The notes under the pieces are model-generated. The model ran no database searches and was not told the DNA's origin. It was given only the letters and a program-made list of their open reading frames with translations. Made by a program: the position numbers and the translations under genes. A DNA stretch of 57,888 nucleotides from Alphaproteobacteria bacterium (GTDB lineage Bacteria; Pseudomonadota; Alphaproteobacteria; Rhizobiales; Beijerinckiaceae): positions 1-57,888 of the forward strand of contig VGDT01000019.1 of assembly GCA_016869595.1 (NCBI GenBank), given 5' to 3'. Below, in pieces: positions 34,081 to 42,168 of the stretch; positions within the stretch are counted from its first letter, which is position 1, and every line of letters begins with the position of its first letter.

Positions 34081-35421
34081 ATGCGCTATCATCCGCTGTC
34101 AGAGGCCGACCGAAGCGCGATGCTCGCGACGATCGGCGTTCCCTCGGTCGAGGCGCTCTACGCCGATGCGCCGGCCGAGACGCTGTTGAAAGCGTCGCTC
34201 GATCTGCCGAAAGGCAAGTCGGAGCTCGACGTCGAGCGTTTCTTCGCGAAGCTTGCCGAACGCAATGTTCCTGCATCGCGCGCGCCCTTCTTCGTCGGCG
34301 CCGGCGCCTACAAGCACCACATTCCCGCAAGCGTCGATCATCTCATTCAACGTTCCGAGTTCCTGACGAGCTACACGCCCTATCAGCCGGAAATTTCCCA
34401 AGGCACGCTGCAATATCTCTTCGAGTTCCAGACTCAAGTCGCTTTGCTGACGGGCATGGAGGTCGCCAACGCCTCGATGTATGACGGCTCTACGGCGACC
34501 GCCGAAGCCGCGCTGATGGCGCATCGGATCACGAAGCGGCGCAAGGCGCTGCTCTCGGGCGGGCTGCATCCGCATTACGCCGAAGTCGTGCGCACGATCT
34601 CGCGCCTCGCCGAAGACGAAGTCGAGACGATGGGGCCTGACGTTGGCGCCGTTGAAGAGCTCATCGCGCGCATTGACGACACGCTTTCTTGCGTCGTCGT
34701 GCAGACTCCTGACGTCTTCGGCAATTTGCGCGATCTGACGAAGATTGCGGAAGCCTGTCACAAGAACGGCGCGCTTCTCATCGCCGTGTTCACCGAAGCT
34801 GTGTCGCTTGGTCTCATCAAATCGCCTGGCGCGATGGGCGCCGACATCGTCGTCGGCGAAGGCCAGTCGATCGGCAATGCGCTCAATTTCGGCGGGCCCT
34901 ATGTCGGGCTCTTCGCCACGCGGCATGAATTCCTGCGGCAGACGCCAGGCCGGCTCGCCGGCGAAAGCGTCGACGCCGACGGCAGGCGCTCCTATGTGCT
35001 GACGCTTTCGACGCGCGAACAGCACATAAGGCGCGACAAGGCGACCTCCAATATCTGCACCAATTCAGGCCTATGCGCGCTCGCCTTTACCATTCATCTG
35101 ACGCTGCTCGGCGAAGCGGGGCTGACGCGCCTCGCGCGAGTCAATCACGCCAATGCGGTGTTGCTGGCGCAAATGCTCGCCGATGTTCCGAAGGTTGAGA
35201 TTCTCAATGAGAGCTTCTTCAATGAATTCACGCTTCGCATCGATGGCGACGCCGCCGCGCTTGTCGAGAAAATGGCGGCGCGCGGGGTTCTTGCCGGCGT
35301 TCCCGTTTCGCGGCTGTTGCCGCGCGCCGGCCTCGACGATCTCCTCATCGTCGCCAGCACTGAAGTCAACACGGACGAAGATCGCGACGCATTTGTCGCG
35401 GCGCTGAAGGAGTCGCTCTGA
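34081..35421 (+). CDS. gcvPA: glycine dehydrogenase (decarboxylating) subunit 1
   Basis: A 446-residue protein corresponding to the N-terminal half of P-protein. Diagnostic stretches are FVGAGAYKHHIPA, YTPYQPEISQGTLQYLFEFQ, NASMYDGSTATAEA and REQHIRRDKATSNICTNSGLCAL. It pairs with subunit 2, which carries the PLP Lys, to decarboxylate glycine. The split P-protein is the usual form in Firmicutes and archaea; many Alphaproteobacteria have a single chain of about 950 residues. AGGA precedes the ATG, and its stop shares one base with the gcvPB start. Confidence 0.95.
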   Translation: MRYHPLSEADRSAMLATIGVPSVEALYADAPAETLLKASLDLPKGKSELDVERFFAKLAERNVPASRAPFFVGAGAYKHHIPASVDHLIQRSEFLTSYTPYQPEISQGTLQYLFEFQTQVALLTGMEVANASMYDGSTATAEAALMAHRITKRRKALLSGGLHPHYAEVVRTISRLAEDEVETMGPDVGAVEELIARIDDTLSCVVVQTPDVFGNLRDLTKIAEACHKNGALLIAVFTEAVSLGLIKSPGAMGADIVVGEGQSIGNALNFGGPYVGLFATRHEFLRQTPGRLAGESVDADGRRSYVLTLSTREQHIRRDKATSNICTNSGLCALAFTIHLTLLGEAGLTRLARVNHANAVLLAQMLADVPKVEILNESFFNEFTLRIDGDAAALVEKMAARGVLAGVPVSRLLPRAGLDDLLIVASTEVNTDEDRDAFVAALKESL

Positions 35422-36962
35422 TGCTCGATAGACCTGCGATGGTCGAACCGCTCGACGACGACAAGACGCCCGCGACCTTCACGGGCAATCGCGGGCTCGA
35501 TCAGGAAGAGTCGCTGATCTTCGAGATTGGCCGGCTTGACGCAACCGGCGTCGATATTGACGACCCAGCGCCGGTCGCGACGCGGCTCGGCGCGCTCGAG
35601 CGCACTGCCCCTATCGGTCTTCCAGGACTCACCGAACCGGAGACGATGCGCCATTACGTGCGTCTGTCGCGCAAGAATTATTCGATCGACGCCGGACTCT
35701 ATCCGCTCGGCTCCTGCACGATGAAGCATAATCCGCGCAGCAATGAGAAGATCGCGCGCTATGAAGGCTTCGCCGATCTTCATCCGTTGCAGCCGCAGTC
35801 GACTGCAAAAGGCGCGCTGGAGCTGATGCAGGCTCTCGCCGATTGGCTGATGACGCTCACCAATATGCAGGCGGTGGCGCTGTCGCCGAAGGCCGGCGCG
35901 CATGGCGAACTCTGCGGCATGATGGCGATCAAATCCGCGATCGCGGCTAAGGGCGAAAGTGCGACGCGCAATGTCGTGCTCATTCCACAGTCGGCGCATG
36001 GCACCAATCCGGCGACCGCGGCGTTGCTCGGCTTTTCGGTGCGCGTCGTTCCGGCGGCGCCGGATGGAACGGTGCGCGCGCAAGCCGTCAGGGAGGCGCT
36101 CGGTCCAGAGGTCGCGGCGATCATGCTGACGAACCCCAATACCTGCGGGCTCTTCGAACGCGAGATCGTCGACATCGCCGACGCGATCCACGAGGCCGGC
36201 GGCTATTTCTATTGCGACGGCGCGAATTTCAACGCCATCGCCGGCGTCGCGCGGCCGGGCGACTTCGGCATCGACGCCATGCACATCAATCTGCACAAGA
36301 CGTTCTCTACGCCGCATGGCGGCGGCGGTCCAGGCGCCGGTCCGGTCGTTCTCTCGGAACGTCTCGCGCCTTTCGCGCCGGTTCCGTTCATCCGCCGCAA
36401 TAGCGACTCTTTTGAGCTCGTCGAGGACGCCGAAAGGACACAGAGCTTCGGCCGACTGACCGCGTTCCATGGGCAGATGGGCATGTTCGTGCGGGCGCTC
36501 GCCTATATGCTGGCGCATGGCGGCGACGGGCTTGCGCAGGCCTCGAAGGACGCCGTACTCGCTGCAAATTACGTCCGCGCGTCTTTGCGCGACGTGATGA
36601 CTCAGCCCTTCGGCGATCGGATTTGCATGCATGAAGTCTTGTTCGACGACGCCTGGCTGCGCGGGACCGGCGTGACGACGCTCGATTTCGCCAAGGCGAT
36701 GATCGACGAAGGCTATCATCCGATGACGATCTATTTTCCGCTGGTCGCGCATGGCGCCATGCTCATCGAGCCGACGGAATCGGAATCGAAAGCCTCGCTC
36801 GATCTCTTCATCGCGACGCTGCGCGATCTCGCGCAAAGCGCCAAAGCCGGCGAGGTCGCGCGCTTTACCCCTGCGCCGCGGCTTGCGCCGCGTAGACGCG
36901 TCGATGAAGCGCTCGCGGCGAGAAAGCCGGTGCTGCGCTGGACCGCGAGCGCCGCCGCCTGA
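35421..36962 (+). CDS. gcvPB: glycine dehydrogenase (decarboxylating) subunit 2
   Basis: A 513-residue protein, the C-terminal half of P-protein. The PLP-binding Lys is in INLHKTFSTPHGGGGPGAGP. Other conserved segments are YPLGSCTMKHNPR, SPKAGAHGELCGMMAI and ALLGFSVRVVPAAPDGTV. Together with GcvPA it decarboxylates glycine and loads the aminomethyl group on GcvH. It is the last gene of the riboswitch-controlled operon and converges on the di-haem peroxidase, whose stop lies 18 bases away. Confidence 0.95.
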   Translation: MLDRPAMVEPLDDDKTPATFTGNRGLDQEESLIFEIGRLDATGVDIDDPAPVATRLGALERTAPIGLPGLTEPETMRHYVRLSRKNYSIDAGLYPLGSCTMKHNPRSNEKIARYEGFADLHPLQPQSTAKGALELMQALADWLMTLTNMQAVALSPKAGAHGELCGMMAIKSAIAAKGESATRNVVLIPQSAHGTNPATAALLGFSVRVVPAAPDGTVRAQAVREALGPEVAAIMLTNPNTCGLFEREIVDIADAIHEAGGYFYCDGANFNAIAGVARPGDFGIDAMHINLHKTFSTPHGGGGPGAGPVVLSERLAPFAPVPFIRRNSDSFELVEDAERTQSFGRLTAFHGQMGMFVRALAYMLAHGGDGLAQASKDAVLAANYVRASLRDVMTQPFGDRICMHEVLFDDAWLRGTGVTTLDFAKAMIDEGYHPMTIYFPLVAHGAMLIEPTESESKASLDLFIATLRDLAQSAKAGEVARFTPAPRLAPRRRVDEALAARKPVLRWTASAAA

Positions 36963-36980
36963 CCGTCACTGCGCGTTCGC

Positions 36981-38045
36981 TTAAGGAGCGGTGCGCGGCG
37001 GCAGGATCGGCAGCACCACTTGCGGCTGACGCCCGGTCAACGAATCCAGGAAGGCGACGATCTTGTCGGTCTCGTCCGCGCTGAGTTCGACGCCAAGTTG
37101 GCTTTCGCCCATCACCGCCACAGCCTTCTTCAAATCGAAGGTCGCGCCGGTGTGAAAATAGGGCGCCGTCAGTTCGACATTGCGAAGCGAGGGCACCTTG
37201 AAAGCGTATTTATCGGCGAGCGCCTTGGTGACCGCGAAGCGGCCCAAATCGTCCGGCGGCAGATATTCGGGCGCTGGCTGTTTGACGACGCCGAAACGCG
37301 CATACATGGCGCCGCCGACATTGACGCCATTGTGGCAGGTCACGCAGCCCTTATCGATGAAGAGTTTCAGCCCTTCCTTCTGCGATTCCGACAGCGCCTG
37401 CTCGTCTCCCTTGAGCCAGCGATCGAAAGGCGCGTCGGGCGTGATCAGCGTCGCCTCGAAGAGCGCGATGGCGCGGCCGATATTGTCATAAGCGACGGGA
37501 TCGCTCTGCTCGGGAAAGGCCTGCTTGAAAGCCGCCACATAGCCGGGGATTTGCTTGAAGAGCTCGACAGCGCGCTGCTTCGCGGCGGCGTGCTCGATCG
37601 GATTGATCGCCATCGGCCCGCCGCGCGTTTTCAGCATCGCTTTGGGATTGGCCATCACCGAATTGACCACCTGATCTTTAAGATCGGCGGCGCGGCCGTC
37701 CCAATACTGCGACTTGTTGAAAACGGCGTTCATCACCGTGAGCACTTCGCGGCCGGCAAGCTGCGCATTGCGGCCGCCCGACAGCTTGCCGCCGTCGACG
37801 CCGCCCATGCTCAGATTGTGGCAGTCGGCGCAGCTGATGTCGTGCGTTTCGGAGAGCCGCGGCTCGAAATAGAGCATCTTGCCGAGCGCGAGTTTTGCCG
37901 GCGTCGCGGTCTCTCCGGGAATCGCCGGCGGCGCTAAGGGAATCGGCTGGAAGAGCTCCTTCGCCTTATCCCTGAGACTGGCGTCGGCGAACGCCGGGCC
38001 GCCAATGAGGAGCGCGACAAGAGAAGCGATCAAAGAAAGACGCAT
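36981..38045 (-). CDS. periplasmic di-haem cytochrome c peroxidase-family protein
   Basis: A 354-residue exported protein with a Sec signal (about 1-20, GGPAFA). Two haem c sites are present, CADCH (72-76) and CVTCH (234-238). The N-terminal domain has the LYFEPRLSETHDISCADCHN and FNKSQYWDGRA patterns of the CcpA/MauG family; a distal His/Met-type ligand region lies around EHAAAK. It should reduce hydrogen peroxide in the periplasm with electrons from cytochrome c. A MauG-like modifying enzyme is less likely because there are no mau genes nearby. It is convergent with gcvPB. Confidence 0.9.
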   Translation of the reverse strand: MRLSLIASLVALLIGGPAFADASLRDKAKELFQPIPLAPPAIPGETATPAKLALGKMLYFEPRLSETHDISCADCHNLSMGGVDGGKLSGGRNAQLAGREVLTVMNAVFNKSQYWDGRAADLKDQVVNSVMANPKAMLKTRGGPMAINPIEHAAAKQRAVELFKQIPGYVAAFKQAFPEQSDPVAYDNIGRAIALFEATLITPDAPFDRWLKGDEQALSESQKEGLKLFIDKGCVTCHNGVNVGGAMYARFGVVKQPAPEYLPPDDLGRFAVTKALADKYAFKVPSLRNVELTAPYFHTGATFDLKKAVAVMGESQLGVELSADETDKIVAFLDSLTGRQPQVVLPILPPRTAP

Positions 38046-38148
38046 GTGGCGTTCACCTGGATGGAAGCGAGCGTAAGAGATTGAGGCTTATAACACGGCT
38101 GCATCCGCGCGAGGCGAGATGCGTCGTGCGGCGGCGAAGCGTCACATG

Positions 38149-38793
38149 TCACTGGCTCGCCCAGAGGATGCGGGCCATCCAACTCACTTCGTCGCGAGGA
38201 ATCGTGCGGTCGGGATAGGCGGGATTGACCGAACGCAGTTCGATGGTTCGCGCCGTCTCACGCTTCAGCTCCTTGGCCATGATCTCGCCCGAGGTGGTTT
38301 TCACGACCACGCGGTCGCCGCGCCGCACTGGCGCGGAGGGCGAGACGATCACCACATCGCCGTCACGGTAGAGCGGCGCCATGGAGTCGCCGGATATTTC
38401 CAACGCGTAGGAATGTTCGTCAGCCTCGGCCAGCACGTCGATCTCATCCCAGCCCGCGCCGGTGGCGAAGCCCGCATCGTCGAAAAAGCCGCCGACGCCG
38501 GCCTGCGCCAGGCCGATCAGCGGCCGCGTATGGCGGAGCCGGCCAGCGGCGCTGTTCGCCGTCACCAACGACATGAATTCATCGAGTCCGGCGCCCGTCG
38601 CCTGCAGAACCTTCGCGATCGATTCGGTCGAAGGCCAGCGCTGACGTCCGCTCGCCGTCTCGCGCTTGGAGCGATTGAACGTCGTTGGGTCGAGGCCGGC
38701 TTTGCGCGCCAGGCCCGACGGCGTCAGGCCATATCGCTCGCCGAGCGAGTCGATCGCCGCCCAGATCTGGGCATGGGTGAGAATGTCGGACAT
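38149..38793 (-). CDS. S24-family (LexA/CI-like) transcriptional regulator
   Basis: A 214-residue regulator. The N-terminal HTH (about 20-45, YGLTPSGLARKAGLDPTTFNRSKR) resembles phage repressor DNA-binding domains. The C-terminal S24 domain has the catalytic Ser137 (ISGDSMAPL) and Lys174 (IMAKELKRE). An Ala98-Gly99 pair lies where LexA-type proteins are cleaved. RecA-stimulated autocleavage is therefore possible but not shown. A perfect 16-bp palindrome at 38819-38834 lies 25 bases upstream of its start, a likely autoregulatory operator. It has no phage neighbours. Confidence 0.85.
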   Translation of the reverse strand: MSDILTHAQIWAAIDSLGERYGLTPSGLARKAGLDPTTFNRSKRETASGRQRWPSTESIAKVLQATGAGLDEFMSLVTANSAAGRLRHTRPLIGLAQAGVGGFFDDAGFATGAGWDEIDVLAEADEHSYALEISGDSMAPLYRDGDVVIVSPSAPVRRGDRVVVKTTSGEIMAKELKRETARTIELRSVNPAYPDRTIPRDEVSWMARILWASQ

Positions 38794-38818
38794 GGGCTGG
38801 CCGCGGCTCGGAAGAATT

Positions 38819-38834
38819 TCCTAGCGCTAGGAAT
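38819..38834. promoter_or_regulatory. 16-bp palindromic operator candidate of the S24 regulator
   Basis: TTCCTAGCGCTAGGAA is a perfect palindrome just downstream of the - strand -10-like TATATT. Another TTTCCTA half-site lies about 30 bases further upstream (about 38859-38865 on the - strand). Occupancy would block initiation, as for CI or LexA autoregulation. It differs from the alphaproteobacterial LexA box GAAC-N7-GAAC. Confidence 0.55.
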
Positions 38835-38936
38835 ATATCTATTAACCATGCCGCACAATAGGAAATCCGCGGTCCGGCTTGGCGCGACGGAGCCTCAGAC
38901 GCGAAAAGCCAATTGTGATTGCGGGGCTTGAGCTTG

Positions 38937-40790
38937 CTACGCCTCCTCCTCGCTTTCTTCGGCAGCGCGGCCGGATATGCGTTGGCGCGCATGTTCGCGT
39001 CTGATCTTGCGGTTTCGCTCAGCCTGCCGCACACGCGCCGCCTCATTTGAAGGCTGCAGCAGCTTGCGGAACTCGTCACGTTTTTCGTGGATCGAGGCGA
39101 TCACATAGCCCATCGGCACGCCGATATCGACGAGCACGGTTTCGGCGAGTTGCAGGCTCGCTTCGATCGTTTCGGGAATCGCATCGGTTGCGCCGAGCTT
39201 ATAAAGCTCGGTGGCGTGACGAGCGTCGCGGGCGCGCGCGACGATTGTGAGATCGCTGCGAATGTCATGCGCGAGACGGACGATCTCTTCGGTCGCGGCG
39301 ACGTTTTCGACTGTAACCACGAGCGCGCGGGCCTGCGCCAAGCCGCAACGCATCAGGAATTCGCGTCGGGTGGCGTTGCCCCAGTAGATCTCGACCCCCT
39401 CCTCGCGCGCGTCAGTCACGATCGATACGACGCTTTCAACCGCGATGAAGGGAATGTCGTGGCGCTTCAGCATTTCGCCGACGAGGCCGCCAATCCTTCC
39501 GAAGCCGACGATAACGACACGGCCTTCGGCGACCTCCGCCGGCGCGAGATCGGCGTAAAGCTCTTCTTCCTCCGCTTCGGTTGGGGGCGGCGCGAGCGCC
39601 GCGCCGAGGCGGCCGAGCAAGGGAATGACGAAGATGGTGATCGTCACGATGATCATGGCGTCGGCGCCATTGTGGCCGGGCAACACGCCGACCGCCATGG
39701 CCGAGGTCAGCAGCGCGAAGGCGAATTCGCCGCCCGGCGCGAGCAGCAGCGCCGCCTCCGCGGCGGGCCGCCATTCGATGTCGAAGAGACGCGCCAGACC
39801 GTAGGTGATCGCCCCCTTAACCGCCATCATCCCCGCGGCGTAGATGAAGATCGGCAAAGGGTCCGCAACGACGGCGCCAATGTCGAGCCCTGCGCCGACG
39901 GAAACAAAGAAGAGCCCGAGCAGAAGTCCTTTAAACGGCTCGATCGTTACCTCGACCTCACGCCGGAATTCCGTCTCAGCGAGCAGCAGCCCCGCGATGA
40001 AGGCGCCGAGGCCCATGGAGAATCCGGCCGCGGCGGAAAGCGCCGCTTCGCCGATGACGACGAGAAGACAGGCCGCCATGAAAAGTTCGGTGAGTTGCAC
40101 CGCGGCGACGAGCCGAAACAGCGGACGCAGCAGCAGCCTTCCGATAAAGATCAGCGCGCCCATGGCGAGAAAGGCGCGCGCAAACGCCGAGACCGCCTGA
40201 TCCGCCGTGAAGCCGCCGTTCTTGGTTTCGGCAAGCGCCGAGACGAGAAACAGCGCCGGCGCCACGGCGAGATCCTGAAGCAGCAGCACCGAGAAGGCGA
40301 CGCGTCCGGAGGTCTTGTTTAAGCGCCGCGCCTCGGCGAGCACCGGCAGGACCACGGCCGTCGATGACATCGCGAGCGCGAGACCCATCAGCAGCGAAGG
40401 GCCAAGCTCGACGTGGAAGTAATAGTAGCCCACGACCGCGAGCACGCTTCCGCAGACGACAACCTGCGCGAGCCCCAGTCCGAAGACAAGCCGCCGCATA
40501 CGGGCGAGACGCTCCCAGGACAATTCGAGGCCGATCATGAACAGCAGGAAGACCAGCCCGAATTCCGCGAGATTGGAGACGCCCTCGACATTTGTGATGG
40601 TGAAATTGGCCGCCCATTCATGGTCGCGGGCGAATCGGCCGAGACTAAACGGGCCGAGCGCCGCGCCGGCGAAGAGAAAGCCCAGCACAGGCGAAACTTT
40701 GATGCGATGAAAAAGCGGGACGATGACGCCCGCCGTGGCGAGAAAGACCAGCGCCTCGCGATAGGATTCAAGATGGAAGGAGCTCGTCAT
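38937..40790 (-). CDS. CPA2-family cation:proton antiporter (KefB/RosB-like)
   Basis: A 617-residue protein. The first 390 residues form about 12-13 membrane spans with the exchanger motifs LLFMIGLELSW and MSSTAVVLPVLAEARRLNKTSGRVAFSVLLLQD. Residues about 425-545 are a TrkA-N/RCK domain (RVVIVGFGRIGGLVGEMLKRHDI). The C-terminal 70 residues are charged and disordered. It is likely a K+/H+ or glutathione-gated K+ efflux system of the Kef type. The ATG at 40790 (MTSSFHLESYREALVFLATAG) is preferred over upstream codons and has GAAGAGG before it. It reads towards the S24 regulator. Confidence 0.88.
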   Translation of the reverse strand: MTSSFHLESYREALVFLATAGVIVPLFHRIKVSPVLGFLFAGAALGPFSLGRFARDHEWAANFTITNVEGVSNLAEFGLVFLLFMIGLELSWERLARMRRLVFGLGLAQVVVCGSVLAVVGYYYFHVELGPSLLMGLALAMSSTAVVLPVLAEARRLNKTSGRVAFSVLLLQDLAVAPALFLVSALAETKNGGFTADQAVSAFARAFLAMGALIFIGRLLLRPLFRLVAAVQLTELFMAACLLVVIGEAALSAAAGFSMGLGAFIAGLLLAETEFRREVEVTIEPFKGLLLGLFFVSVGAGLDIGAVVADPLPIFIYAAGMMAVKGAITYGLARLFDIEWRPAAEAALLLAPGGEFAFALLTSAMAVGVLPGHNGADAMIIVTITIFVIPLLGRLGAALAPPPTEAEEEELYADLAPAEVAEGRVVIVGFGRIGGLVGEMLKRHDIPFIAVESVVSIVTDAREEGVEIYWGNATRREFLMRCGLAQARALVVTVENVAATEEIVRLAHDIRSDLTIVARARDARHATELYKLGATDAIPETIEASLQLAETVLVDIGVPMGYVIASIHEKRDEFRKLLQPSNEAARVRQAERNRKIRREHARQRISGRAAEESEEEA

Positions 40791-41025
40791 GCCGCCTCTT
40801 CGCCCGCGCGTGTCCGCGTTAAGGATAAATGGGTCACGCGGCGATTGGCGACGAAGCAGCAAGAGTCGCGCCGCCGGGCGCGCTTAAGGGCAGCCCGACT
40901 GGCGCGACCATGGCGCTGCGCGCGAAATCAGTCCGATTGACGGAGAGATTCTATTCGATTCGGCAGCCGTTCTGCTTGATAATTGTTATTGGTCGATGAA
41001 AGAGTTCCTTAAGGAGGGTTAGAAC

Positions 41026-41289
41026 ATGGCCATTAGCGCAGACTTGGGAAGCCAGCTTGAGGCCTTTGTCGCCAAGCTGGTGGCGTCGGGCCGCTACAAC
41101 TCAAAGAGCGAGGTCTTGCGCGAGGGGGTTCGCCTCATTCAGGAACGCGAGGCCCGTCTTGCGGCCCTGGACGCCTCGATTGCGAGGGGCGTTGCCGACG
41201 CTGACGCCGGACGCGCCAAGCCAGCGAAGGCGGTCTTCGATCGCCTTGAGGCTAAATTCAAGGCCAAGGCGCAAGCCAGGCGCCGATGA
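41026..41289 (+). CDS. parD: ParD-family antitoxin
   Basis: An 87-residue protein. The N-terminal ribbon-helix-helix (about 3-45, LGSQLEAFVAKLVASGRYNSKSEVLREGVRLIQERE) is the ParD DNA-binding and dimerisation domain; the charged C-terminal tail would wrap and neutralise the toxin. AAGGAGG lies ten bases upstream. The ATAA-TTG-TTAT palindrome at 40979-40989 could be its operator. Its stop overlaps parE (ATGA). Confidence 0.9.
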   Translation: MAISADLGSQLEAFVAKLVASGRYNSKSEVLREGVRLIQEREARLAALDASIARGVADADAGRAKPAKAVFDRLEAKFKAKAQARRR

Positions 41290-41585
41290 TTGTTGTCATT
41301 ACCCAAGAGGCTGAAGCCGATCTTGAATCGATCGGCGAACATATTGCGCAAGAAAGCCCGGAGAGGGCCTTGACGTTCGTGCGGGAGCTCCGGGAGGCGT
41401 GCGCCGGACTGGGCGACATGTCGAAACGATTTCCGCTCGTCGCGCGCTACGAACACGCCGGAATCCGCCGTCGCGTCCACGGCAATTATCTGATCTTCTA
41501 CCGCGTCCGCATTGAAACGGTTGACGTAATCCATGTGCTGCATGGAGCCATGGATTATGAGCCGCTGCTGTTCCCCGAAGGCTGA
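41286..41585 (+). CDS. parE: ParE-family toxin
   Basis: A 99-residue RelE/ParE-fold protein. Conserved segments are AEADLESIGEHIAQESPERALTFV, MSKRFPLVARYEHAGIRRRVHGNYLIFYRV and DVIHVLHGAMDYEPLL, with the basic strand typical of ParE. Known ParE proteins inhibit DNA gyrase, and this one should be held inactive by ParD. The ATG overlaps the parD stop. The pair stands alone on a chromosome segment with no plasmid or integrase genes. Confidence 0.9.
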   Translation: MIVVITQEAEADLESIGEHIAQESPERALTFVRELREACAGLGDMSKRFPLVARYEHAGIRRRVHGNYLIFYRVRIETVDVIHVLHGAMDYEPLLFPEG

Positions 41586-41596
41586 TTAAGGGCGCT

Positions 41597-42058
41597 CTAT
41601 TCCTCGTCGCCCGAATCTTGCCCCTTGTCCGGCGCTCTGGCTCCAGCCGCCGAGGCCGTCGTCCGTCGCCACGTCTCGCCTTTGCAGATCACGCCCCAGA
41701 GGCAGCCTTTTAGAGTCAGCTCATTGGCGGACTTGAGCGTGATGACTCCGTCATAGATGTTGCCGTCTTTGGCGTTGTAGAGTTTCCCGCGCCATTCCTT
41801 GGCGCCGCTCTTCGTCGCCCCGCGCAGAATGATCGTGCCGACCTCTTTCTGCTCCTCGGCGTTCTTGACCGAAACCAGTTTCGCGCAAAGCAGGCCGCCG
41901 CAGTCGTAAAAGCTAAACTGCTGGCCTGCCTCGGGCCGCAGCCAGACTCCATAAGGCTCGTTTCCAGCCTGCGCGGCGGGCGTGACGAAGAGCGCAAGAA
42001 ACGCTGCGGCCGCGAAGCGTCCACGCCAGGAAGGGTTACATACTCGGCTTCTCTTCAT
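41597..42058 (-). CDS. DUF2147-family secreted protein
   Basis: A 153-residue protein from the ATG at 42058, which has AAGGGAG eight bases upstream. A Sec signal (about 1-30, ending PAAQAG) precedes a DUF2147 domain: GVWLRPEAGQQFSFYDCGGLLCAKLV, KLYNAKDGNIYDGVITL and LTLKGCLWGVICKGETW. Such proteins are usually periplasmic and of unknown function; the two paired Cys could form disulfides. The acidic C-terminal tail is low-complexity. It is downstream of a glycosyltransferase on the same strand. Confidence 0.82.
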   Translation of the reverse strand: MKRSRVCNPSWRGRFAAAAFLALFVTPAAQAGNEPYGVWLRPEAGQQFSFYDCGGLLCAKLVSVKNAEEQKEVGTIILRGATKSGAKEWRGKLYNAKDGNIYDGVITLKSANELTLKGCLWGVICKGETWRRTTASAAGARAPDKGQDSGDEE

Positions 42059-42168
42059 TCGATCGCTCCCTTGTTGAGGCGACGATGTTTGAGGCTGGCG
42101 CGGCTTATTGGCGATTGTTCGGCTTATCGCGGGCGCCAAGGCGTCAGCATGAACGGGACTGAGCCGCG

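Noticed and set aside
34099-35025. A 308-residue - strand frame inside gcvPA
   Set aside because: Antisense shadow with no recognisable motif.
35145-36836. A 563-residue open frame on the - strand opposite gcvPA/gcvPB
   Set aside because: Composition is that of a reversed GC-rich gene; both glycine cleavage subunits on the + strand are complete and conserved.
39087-40322. A 411-residue open frame on the + strand opposite the antiporter
   Set aside because: It is rich in Arg, Asp, Glu and His with no domain, and lies opposite a well-conserved transporter; it is a GC-driven antisense shadow.
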